Below are positions 17,486 through 24,511 of a stretch of 31,769 nt of DNA, piece by piece. The notes below the pieces were generated by a model. The model saw only the letters and a list, made by a program, of their open reading frames with translations. It did no database searches and was not told the origin of the DNA. The translations under genes were made by a program, and so were the position numbers. The stretch is from NCBI GenBank assembly GCA_964591255.1, contig CAZQAA010000102.1:1-31769 (forward strand), written 5' to 3'. How positions within the stretch are numbered: the first letter of the stretch is position 1; each line of letters opens with the position of its first letter. The DNA comes from CAZQAA01 sp964591255 (lineage in GTDB: Bacteria > Desulfobacterota > DSM-4660 > Desulfatiglandales > Desulfatiglandaceae).

Positions 17486-17983
17486 CTACATCATTTTTTT
17501 GAAAAAGAGTGTGCGCGGCTCGGGATCAAAAGGCAAGTGGATGTATTGAGACAGATTTTTGGCGAGATTTATCGCTTTTTCTTTTTGCTCTATAATGCCG
17601 GGAAGTCGAAAAATGTTGTTGTTCCTCTCCACAAGGAGGATGACATAGCTCGATCTGGGACCTGCTGATATATTTTGTCCGCCAGTAATACCTATTGCTA
17701 CCCTGTAGAACTTTCTCATGGAAAGGACTTCTTGCTGTTTAAAAAAGAGTAAGCTCTTTGTCTTGATAATTTTTAAGCTTTTCTTGTCAATTTCTACCTT
17801 GGAACTGTATGTGAAACATAGAGCGGACAGAACAAGTAAAACAAATCCCGCTGCCATCAGGATATACATGACGTTTTTGTCATCAAGAGCCACTGCCCAT
17901 GCGAAAAGTAGGCAAAAGGCCCCCATTGCACAGGTGATGATTCCTGCAAAGAGTCCCATAATTCTGTTTGATCTAAAAACCAT
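17486..17983 (-). CDS. small membrane protein of unknown function
   Basis: A 165-residue protein with two adjacent membrane helices (about 9-32 and 37-58) and a hydrophilic C-terminal domain of beta-strand character (VEIDKKSLKIIKTKSLLFF and RSSYVILLVERNNNIFRLPG). This resembles small PH-like or YcxB-type membrane proteins, but I cannot assign it. It lies on the strand opposite to the genes on both sides. It converges with the DUF4139 gene, with only 4 bases between the two stops and no terminator visible. The ATG at 17983 has only a weak AAAGG site; an ATG eight codons in is an alternative. Confidence 0.65.
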   Translation of the reverse strand: MVFRSNRIMGLFAGIITCAMGAFCLLFAWAVALDDKNVMYILMAAGFVLLVLSALCFTYSSKVEIDKKSLKIIKTKSLLFFKQQEVLSMRKFYRVAIGITGGQNISAGPRSSYVILLVERNNNIFRLPGIIEQKEKAINLAKNLSQYIHLPFDPEPRTLFFKKMM

Positions 17984-18150
17984 AATGTGTTGCCTTTGGA
18001 CTCAAGCGCCTATCTCCATTGTGACGGAACTTTCTTTTTCTGGATATGTATTTTATCAATTCCGCATAGGGGTAAATGGTAAAAGTTTTCAGAAGATAAG
18101 ACTAATCGATTTGTCGCGAAATTTGAAGGAAAAAGGATCGTAATCTTTTT
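17984..18150. other. divergent intergenic region before batA
   Basis: The 167 bases separate the minus-strand membrane protein from batA, so a promoter for batA is expected here unless the long upstream transcript reads through. I find no convincing -35/-10 pair in either direction. The batA ribosome site is also poor: AAAGGA lies 13 bases from the ATG. Confidence 0.4.
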
Positions 18151-19149
18151 ATGATGTTTCGATTTGCATATCCGGTGGTCCTCGGCCTCATTGGAGTGAT
18201 TGCAGCATGGATTCTATTTAAGCTCCCAAGAAGGCCGCAGGGGATTACATATTCTATGACATCCGATCTTGCGAGGATAGTTGGCACAAAGGGCAGTTAT
18301 CTGGCAAGATTGCCGTTAATTTTGAGGACCTTGTGTCTCATGCTTTTGGTCCTGGCAGCAGCCCGGCCCCAGCTTTACAATGTGAGCAGGGAGATACGTT
18401 CCCCCGGCGTGGATATCATGCTATGCCTTGACACGTCCGGTTCCATGCAGGCCCTTGACTTTAAATTGGATGGAAAGCCCGTGACCAGGCTTGACGCCGT
18501 AAAAAAGGTGGTAAGTGATTTCATCAGAAAGAGAGAGACGGACAGGATCGGACTTGTGGTCTTTGGAGAAGAGGCCTTTACCCAGTCGCCGTTAACAGTG
18601 GATAAGGGTTTGCTCCTGGAGCTTGTAGAGAGGCTTAAGATAGGCATGGCCGGGGATCGTACTGCCATAGGGTCTGCCATTGCCGTGGGAGGCAAGAGGC
18701 TTAAGGGCCTGAAAAAGGCAAAGTCCAAGATATTGATCCTCCTTACGGACGGCAGGAACAATGCCGGTGATATCACGCCCGAGGAAGCAGCCCACGCGGT
18801 TCACACACTGGGGATAAAGATCTACACTATCGGTGTAGGGGGAAAGGAGCCTGTCCCTTTTAAGGTCAAGACATTCTTTGGTACGCGCATCATTCATAGG
18901 AGGGTAGACCTGGATGACGAGACCTTAAAGAGGGTTGCAGATATCGGCGGGGGTAAATATTTTGAAGCGGCCGACAGTAAAAGGCTCTCCGAGATATATG
19001 AAATTATAGACAGGGCGGAGAAAACCGAGGTCAAGATCAAGGAGTTTTTCCATTTCAGGGAACTCTATCCCTGGTTTCTCGTCCCTGCCATTCTGTTCTT
19101 CGGACTCGAGGTTGCCCTGAGGACCACTCTCTTGAGGTTTATGCCATGA
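18151..19149 (+). CDS. batA: BatA, von Willebrand A membrane protein
   Basis: Inner-membrane protein with a VWA domain, part of the Bat (Bacteroides aerotolerance) system. Of 332 residues, the first membrane helix is at about 5-23 and the second at 56-71. The VWA domain (about 86-300) has an intact MIDAS: DTSGS (94-98), T171 (GDRTAIGSA) and D200 (LLTDGRNN). A final helix lies at about 310-326. The domain order and the overlap (ATGA) with a second VWA gene identify it as BatA. MIDAS integrity suggests metal-dependent binding of a partner, probably controlled by MoxR. Confidence 0.9.
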   Translation: MMFRFAYPVVLGLIGVIAAWILFKLPRRPQGITYSMTSDLARIVGTKGSYLARLPLILRTLCLMLLVLAAARPQLYNVSREIRSPGVDIMLCLDTSGSMQALDFKLDGKPVTRLDAVKKVVSDFIRKRETDRIGLVVFGEEAFTQSPLTVDKGLLLELVERLKIGMAGDRTAIGSAIAVGGKRLKGLKKAKSKILILLTDGRNNAGDITPEEAAHAVHTLGIKIYTIGVGGKEPVPFKVKTFFGTRIIHRRVDLDDETLKRVADIGGGKYFEAADSKRLSEIYEIIDRAEKTEVKIKEFFHFRELYPWFLVPAILFFGLEVALRTTLLRFMP

Positions 19150-20972
19150 GTTTTTCTCACTTTTGGATTTTCCACCTCCTCTGGCTTCTGCCGGTCACTG
19201 TTTTTGCACTGGTGATTAGAAACAGGCAGAGAAAGAGGGGATTGGAATGTTTCGCCGATCCGGACCTTTTGGACAGGTTGAAGGCGGAGGAAAGACGGGG
19301 TGTTGTCTTTATAAAGGACATTCTCCTTTTGGTATCCCTGGCATCCATGCTCGTTGCCCTTGCCGGCCCCAGGTGGGGCAGCCATTATCAGGAGGTAAGC
19401 CGGAAGGGCGTGGATATTATGCTCGTCGTGGATGTCTCGAAAAGCATGCTGGCCGAAGACGTCAAACCCGATAGAATTGAGCGGGCCAGACGTGAGATAA
19501 TCGATTTGTTGCACGTTGTGCAGGGAGACCGGATCGGCCTGGTGGCTTTTGCCGGAACGGCCTATGTGCATTGCCCCCTTACCTTAGACTATGCGGCGCT
19601 TGAAATGTTTCTGGATGAAATAAGGCCTGACCTCATACCGGTTCCAGGCACCGATATGGGTGCGGCGATCGATACGGCAGTTGCTGCATTTGATGAGAAA
19701 TCGAATGCAGACAGGGTGATAATCCTTGTGACGGACGGTGAAGACAACGAGGGAAAGGGGGTTGCGGCCGCCCGGAGGGCTGCATCAAAGGGTGTCAAGA
19801 TATTCGTTTTTGGCATAGGTGATGTGTCTGGCAGTCCCATCCCTGCCTCTGGGGGAAAGGGTGGTTTTGTAAAGGACAAAAATGGAAATCTTGTTCTATC
19901 AAGGCTTGATGAAAAAGGGCTTAAAGAGATAGCTACAATTACCGGGGGGAGTTATGTGCGATCTGTTACAGGAGACCTGGATCTTGACATTCTATATTTC
20001 GAGGGGATCAAGTCCCATACCAAGGATACCACTCTGAAGAGTGGTAAGATCGTAGTCCATGAGGAGCGTTTTCCGTTGTTTGTGTTGGCCGCATTCTTTT
20101 TCCTTTTTCTTGAGGGAGTGCTGGATGAATACAGGAGACGGGCTCCATCTTCCCGGATAACGTCTTTTATGCTGCTTTTCCTTGTCCTGTTTAATTGTTC
20201 ATCTCCCGCCATGTGTGCTGAAGATCTGGACAAGCTCTACCGGGAAGGCCGTTTTTCTGAGGCGGAAAAGGGATATATAGAGAAGGATATGGAGAATCCC
20301 AAGGATATCAGGTATCGCTATAACAGGGGATGTGCTGCTTACCAGGCCTCGAATTTTGACAGTGCAGAAGCAGCATTTTCGAGTGTTATGAGGAGGACGA
20401 AAGATAAGGAGATGCTCTTCAGAGCAGCATACAACCTTGGTAATACGGCATTCAAAAAGGGTGACTTTGTCTCTGCCGTATCATTTTTCAAACAGGCGAT
20501 TATATACAACCCGAAAAATGCAGATGCGCGTTACAACCTGGAACTGGCCCTCAGGGAGTTAAAAAAGCAGGAAAAAGGGCAAAAAGAGAAAGAGAGTCAG
20601 AAGGAACAAAAAGGGAGAGAAGGGGAAAAAGAAAAAAAGGAAAAATCAGGCCATAAGCCTGGTCCCGATTCGGATTCGGACAGGAAAGAGGACAGCCGGC
20701 CGAACACGGACACAAAGGATGATGAAAAAGGGGAGAGGCAATCAGGAGAAAATATGGCCGATAAGAATGATAATGGACAACCTTCCCAGGGAAAAAGAGA
20801 GGGCGGAATAGGCAAGGAGACCCGAAAGCCTCGCGACGCCTCCTTGGCGGCAATAGACAGGAAAAAGGCCGAGGCCATGCTGGACAATGTCAAGGAGGAC
20901 CGTTCCAGGTTCCTGCGCTTTCGTGTTCCAAAAGATGAAGGGCCGTTGCCCGGTTCCGGAAAGGTCTGGTGA
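19146..20972 (+). CDS. batB: BatB-BatC fusion (VWA plus TPR)
   Basis: A 608-residue fusion. Residues 1-325 are BatB: two N-terminal helices (about 7-24, 55-72), a VWA domain with MIDAS DVSKS (96-100), T169 (VPGTDMG) and D197 (LVTDGEDNE), and a helix at 308-323. A further helix (338-352) then leads to a BatC-like part with TPR repeats (about 358-470, including YNLGNTAFKKGDFVSAVSFFKQAI). The tail at 473-565 is almost entirely Lys, Glu, Gln, Asp and Gly, and a short ordered end (ASLAAIDRKKAEAMLDNV) follows. batB and batC are separate genes in Bacteroides; fused versions occur elsewhere. The helix before the TPRs resembles a signal peptide, so the TPR part would be periplasmic. Confidence 0.9.
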   Translation: MSFSHFWIFHLLWLLPVTVFALVIRNRQRKRGLECFADPDLLDRLKAEERRGVVFIKDILLLVSLASMLVALAGPRWGSHYQEVSRKGVDIMLVVDVSKSMLAEDVKPDRIERARREIIDLLHVVQGDRIGLVAFAGTAYVHCPLTLDYAALEMFLDEIRPDLIPVPGTDMGAAIDTAVAAFDEKSNADRVIILVTDGEDNEGKGVAAARRAASKGVKIFVFGIGDVSGSPIPASGGKGGFVKDKNGNLVLSRLDEKGLKEIATITGGSYVRSVTGDLDLDILYFEGIKSHTKDTTLKSGKIVVHEERFPLFVLAAFFFLFLEGVLDEYRRRAPSSRITSFMLLFLVLFNCSSPAMCAEDLDKLYREGRFSEAEKGYIEKDMENPKDIRYRYNRGCAAYQASNFDSAEAAFSSVMRRTKDKEMLFRAAYNLGNTAFKKGDFVSAVSFFKQAIIYNPKNADARYNLELALRELKKQEKGQKEKESQKEQKGREGEKEKKEKSGHKPGPDSDSDRKEDSRPNTDTKDDEKGERQSGENMADKNDNGQPSQGKREGGIGKETRKPRDASLAAIDRKKAEAMLDNVKEDRSRFLRFRVPKDEGPLPGSGKVW

Positions 20973-20973
20973 A

Positions 20974-22734
20974 ATGAAATATATTTCACTTTTCTTTTTT
21001 ATATGTTTTCTGTTCGTCCTGGTACCGTCTAAGGGTTTGGGTGAAGATATCTCGGTCAGCCTGAGACTTGACAGGGAACAGGCTACATGCGCCGATTCCA
21101 TCCGAATGGTGGTAGCTGTCTCTGGTACCAGGGACAGCGGACTTGAACCGATTATTCATGGATTGGATGACTTTCGTGTTGAACGCGGGGGCACATCAAG
21201 CAAGGTTGAAATTATAAACGGCAGGGTCAATTCCGGTGTTGAATACACATATTTTATTGAGCCGAAAAAGAGGGGTACATTCGAAATAGGCCCTGCCGAG
21301 TGTAAGATAAATGGCAAGGTATACAGAAGCAATACCGAAACCATAACAGTGGCCAAATCGGCAGCATACTCTAACAGCCACAGCCTTGAACCTGTCTTTT
21401 TGACAGCTTCGCTCTCGTCAGGAGATGCTTATGTAGGAGATCAGGTCTTTTATACCCTTAAACTCTATCACCAGATAAAGGTTTCCGACATATCCCTTAC
21501 CTTGCCCGAAATAGAGTACCTGAGCTTCAAGCAGTTAGGAGAGCCTGTTGAATATAATACATCACACAGAGGCCAACCCTATGGGGTCCTGGAAGTGCGA
21601 TATGTTATTATCCCTTCAAAAACCGGGACCTACCATATTCTGCCTTCAAGGATGCATATGCTGGCATACCCGTCCCCACGCCAGTCTCCAGGTTTTTTTG
21701 CCCCCTTTTTTGGCGATCCCATGTTTTCCCAGGGCAGGCGCATGGCTATGGCAAGCGAATCGTTTGATCTCCATGTAAACCCCCTGCCGGAGGCAGGAAG
21801 ACCGGCGGATTTCAGCGGTCTTGTGGGGGATTTCAAGATCGAATCCAGGCTGGAGCCCGGCAAGATAAAACAAGGGGAATCCGCTACCTTCACACTATCT
21901 GTCAGCGGGCGGGGAAACGTAAACTGTATCCCGGACCTGGACCTCCCTGAACTGGAAAACGCCAAGATTTATGCAGATGAACCGGTATTGGATGTGACGG
22001 TGGATTCAAAGGGGGTTAAGGGATCAAAAACCATGAAATGGGCAATTGTGCCGGAAAAGATTGGTATGTATAAAATTCCGTCGCTCTCAATCAGTTTCTT
22101 CGATCCCAAACAGAAAGATTATCGTACATTGAGGAGTCTCCCGGCAATAATAAACGTTTTTCCCGGCAAAAACGAGGCAGTAGCGGGGCATAAAATCGCC
22201 AATAACAAGGAAGTCGTCAAGGGCAATGCCCGACAAGCCGTTAAGGAGCTTGGCCATGATATTCTTCCCATACATTCTGGCCTGTACTATTTCAGGCAGA
22301 AAAACAGGATAGATGTCCGAGGGACAAGCCTCTTGCTTTTATTGTCAGCCCCGGCCTTTGTATATGCCGCGATTTTCTGTATAATAATGCTCGGAAACAG
22401 GACTCAACATTCAATGAGTGCCGCGAGGTCCAAGCGGGCGGCAAAAAAAATAATTCGGAACTGCCAACAGGACAAAATCACGCATAATGAGCTTATTCTG
22501 AATATCAGAGAGTATCTTAATGACAGGTTCAATCTTTCTGCAGGTTCTCTTACATCCCAGGAGGCGGCGCAGATCCTGTCCTCGAATGGGGTGACAGCGG
22601 ATACGGTCCAGGAAATGAAGGATCTTATAGATAACCTTGAAGATGCCGTCTATACAGGCAGAGGGGACGAACCGTTTGATGCAAAAGAGAGGATCGGGGA
22701 TCTTGTCAAAAGGATCGAAAAGGAGATTCGATGA
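20974..22734 (+). CDS. batD: BatD, oxygen-tolerance family protein
   Basis: Envelope protein of the Bat system, 586 residues. The start is set at ATG 20974, one base after the batB stop, because it opens directly into a signal peptide (MKYISLFFFICFLFVLV, cleavage near GLG-ED). An in-frame ATG at 20887 would add 29 residues that overlap batB and hide the signal. The periplasmic part contains repeated beta-sandwich units with the family features VGDQVFYTLKLY and IKQGESATFTLSVSGRGNV. A membrane helix lies at about 450-472 and a cytosolic helical tail of about 110 residues follows, similar in style to the tail of the short BatD-like protein at 15023. Confidence 0.88.
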   Translation: MKYISLFFFICFLFVLVPSKGLGEDISVSLRLDREQATCADSIRMVVAVSGTRDSGLEPIIHGLDDFRVERGGTSSKVEIINGRVNSGVEYTYFIEPKKRGTFEIGPAECKINGKVYRSNTETITVAKSAAYSNSHSLEPVFLTASLSSGDAYVGDQVFYTLKLYHQIKVSDISLTLPEIEYLSFKQLGEPVEYNTSHRGQPYGVLEVRYVIIPSKTGTYHILPSRMHMLAYPSPRQSPGFFAPFFGDPMFSQGRRMAMASESFDLHVNPLPEAGRPADFSGLVGDFKIESRLEPGKIKQGESATFTLSVSGRGNVNCIPDLDLPELENAKIYADEPVLDVTVDSKGVKGSKTMKWAIVPEKIGMYKIPSLSISFFDPKQKDYRTLRSLPAIINVFPGKNEAVAGHKIANNKEVVKGNARQAVKELGHDILPIHSGLYYFRQKNRIDVRGTSLLLLLSAPAFVYAAIFCIIMLGNRTQHSMSAARSKRAAKKIIRNCQQDKITHNELILNIREYLNDRFNLSAGSLTSQEAAQILSSNGVTADTVQEMKDLIDNLEDAVYTGRGDEPFDAKERIGDLVKRIEKEIR

Positions 22735-23525
22735 AAAAGGGATATTTGTCTGCAATAGTGTTATTGATGATGATTTTCCCTTTCGGAAATGAACTCTGCC
22801 TGGGCGCAGAAACAGCAGATGAGATCTTTCTGCTTGCCAACCGTGCATACAAGGCCGGGAAATACAGAGATGCAATCAATGGCTACCAGAGGCTGATTGG
22901 GTCAGGATATGATAACGGTCATATCTATTACAACCTGGCAAATGCATGGTTCAGGATGGATGATCTTGGCAGGGCCATCTTGAACTACGAACGGGCCAGG
23001 CTGCTGATACCAAGAGATGCGGATCTCAAGTTCAATCTCTTTTATGTTCGAGATCGTCTGCATGACGACCTGTCTCTGTCCGGAGGGGTTTTGGATACGA
23101 TCTTTTTCTGGGTGAATTCCTTTAACCGAAGGGAACTTTTTCAGGCCTTTTTTGTCCTGAATATCCTGTTTTGGTCGATCCTGATCCTGCGCCTTTTTTA
23201 TAAATCAGACTGGTCTTACTATTCACTGTTGATACTTATGATTTTCTGGTTTATTTCAGGCCTTTCTCTCGGGGTAAAATGGTATCAGATCAAAACCGAT
23301 GACCGGGCGGTAATACTGGGACAGGAAACAGGAGTGCTGGCCGGGCCGGATAGCCGGGATACCCTGCTTTTCAGGCTCCATGCAGGGGCTGTTGTCCATT
23401 ATGAAAGAGAGGAAGGGGACTGGGTCCTGGTCCGCCTGTCGGACAGGAAGAGGGGTTGGGTGCCTGCCAAGGATATAGGGCTGATCTCCCAGCCATTCCG
23501 TTTCAGCAAGGAAATAAAGGCGTGA
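22731..23525 (+). CDS. batE: BatE, TPR and SH3 domain protein
   Basis: A 264-residue envelope protein beginning in an ATGA overlap with batD. It has a signal peptide (about 1-25, FGNELCLGA), two TPR-like units (about 30-105, including YYNLANAWFRMDDLGRAILNYERA), two membrane helices (about 136-156 and 162-182), and a C-terminal bacterial SH3 domain (about 192-252, ending GDWVLVRLSDRKRGWVPAKDIGLI). TPR plus SH3 in this position defines BatE. It closes the conserved bat block. Confidence 0.87.
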   Translation: MKKGYLSAIVLLMMIFPFGNELCLGAETADEIFLLANRAYKAGKYRDAINGYQRLIGSGYDNGHIYYNLANAWFRMDDLGRAILNYERARLLIPRDADLKFNLFYVRDRLHDDLSLSGGVLDTIFFWVNSFNRRELFQAFFVLNILFWSILILRLFYKSDWSYYSLLILMIFWFISGLSLGVKWYQIKTDDRAVILGQETGVLAGPDSRDTLLFRLHAGAVVHYEREEGDWVLVRLSDRKRGWVPAKDIGLISQPFRFSKEIKA

Positions 23526-23526
23526 C

Positions 23527-24456
23527 ATGCCGACGGGCGCATGTGGCATAAACTGTGATGTGTGCAAACTGAGGCTCCTGGAAATCTGTTCCTCATGCGG
23601 GCCTGGCAAGGCATCTGCGGCCCTGAAAAAGATTGAGGCCCAAAAAAAGGCCTTTGGCAGCGCTTGTTCAATTCTCGAATGTGCCTTCATGAACAGACTC
23701 GATTTCTGCCTAAGGGACTGCAATCTCTTTCCCTGTGATAATTTTCTCAGAGGGCCTTATCCCTTTGCCCGGGGTTTTCTGGATATGCAGACAAGGAGGC
23801 GCAGACAAGGTCCCCCTGCACTCGACCACAACGGTCTGCAGATTAAGGTGCCGGAGGAATACTGGGAAAAGGTTGGGAAAAGGGATGTAAACACGCTTAT
23901 GAACTATACTCTTTTTTCCCTCCATTCTCCCGGATGTCTGGTCTTTCATTGTCTTAATAAGGATATCATGGTGGATCTGAATGAGAGATGCCTCCGACGT
24001 TTTTGCAACGGACAATGGGAAAAAACCGATGAGACCCTTCTGGAACTTGTTACCCTGTTATATCTGAAAAATGTAAACAGCCTGTATCCTGTGGGCAGGG
24101 ATATTGTAGGTCCTGATGATCTTAAGCAGGCGGGTTATTTCAAAGGAAGGCATAGCCTCAAACTGGGTGCCCTTGTTGAGCGATATGGGAACGACATGAA
24201 CGGGTTTATGGCCGCGGCAGAGCATCTCGAGGGCAGTCCGGTGGAGATGGGAGATGCCGCGTTCATGTTTTTGCCTTTTCCCAGGATCCCGCTCTACTAT
24301 CTCTTTTGGGAGGGGGATGAGGAATTTGACCCCAAAATATCTGTGCTCTTTGACCGATCAATTGAAACATGTTTTTCACCATCCGCAATTTGGGCGCTTG
24401 TAAGCTTTGTATCTTTTGCCCTGCTGACCGGGCCTGAATCTGTATCTATAAGATGA
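23527..24456 (+). CDS. DUF3795-like cysteine-rich plus DUF3786 protein
   Basis: A 309-residue cytosolic protein. The first 70 residues hold ten cysteines (C6, C10, C13, C21, C24, C47, C52, C61, C65, C70), in a CGINCDVCK...CSSCG layout like DUF3795 metal-binding domains. Residues about 105-295 match DUF3786, including the ending PLYYLFWEGDEEFDPKISVLFD followed by IETCFSPSAIWAL. DUF3786 proteins are found mainly in anaerobes and have no established function; an iron-sulfur or zinc site is likely for the N-terminal part. ATG 23527 is one base after the batE stop, so it is translated with the bat genes even though it is not a usual bat component. Confidence 0.75.
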   Translation: MPTGACGINCDVCKLRLLEICSSCGPGKASAALKKIEAQKKAFGSACSILECAFMNRLDFCLRDCNLFPCDNFLRGPYPFARGFLDMQTRRRRQGPPALDHNGLQIKVPEEYWEKVGKRDVNTLMNYTLFSLHSPGCLVFHCLNKDIMVDLNERCLRRFCNGQWEKTDETLLELVTLLYLKNVNSLYPVGRDIVGPDDLKQAGYFKGRHSLKLGALVERYGNDMNGFMAAAEHLEGSPVEMGDAAFMFLPFPRIPLYYLFWEGDEEFDPKISVLFDRSIETCFSPSAIWALVSFVSFALLTGPESVSIR

Positions 24457-24479
24457 CCGTTTGATATAGTAATTACCGC

Positions 24480-24509
24480 TAACCGGTTATTAAAATATCC
24501 AAGGAGGTG
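24480..24509 (+). promoter_or_regulatory. fdhA upstream palindrome and strong ribosome site
   Basis: A perfect 10-base palindrome, TAACCGGTTA, lies at 24480-24489, followed by AAGGAGGTG at 24501-24509, an ideal Shine-Dalgarno two bases before ATG 24512. The palindrome could be an operator half-pair or only a short hairpin arm. No clear promoter is seen in the 55-base gap after the preceding gene. Confidence 0.4.
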
Positions 24510-24511
24510 TT

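Noticed and set aside
20887..20973. N-terminal extension of batD inside batB
   Set aside because: It would bury the signal peptide that begins at ATG 20974; the overlap frame is a shadow of batB.
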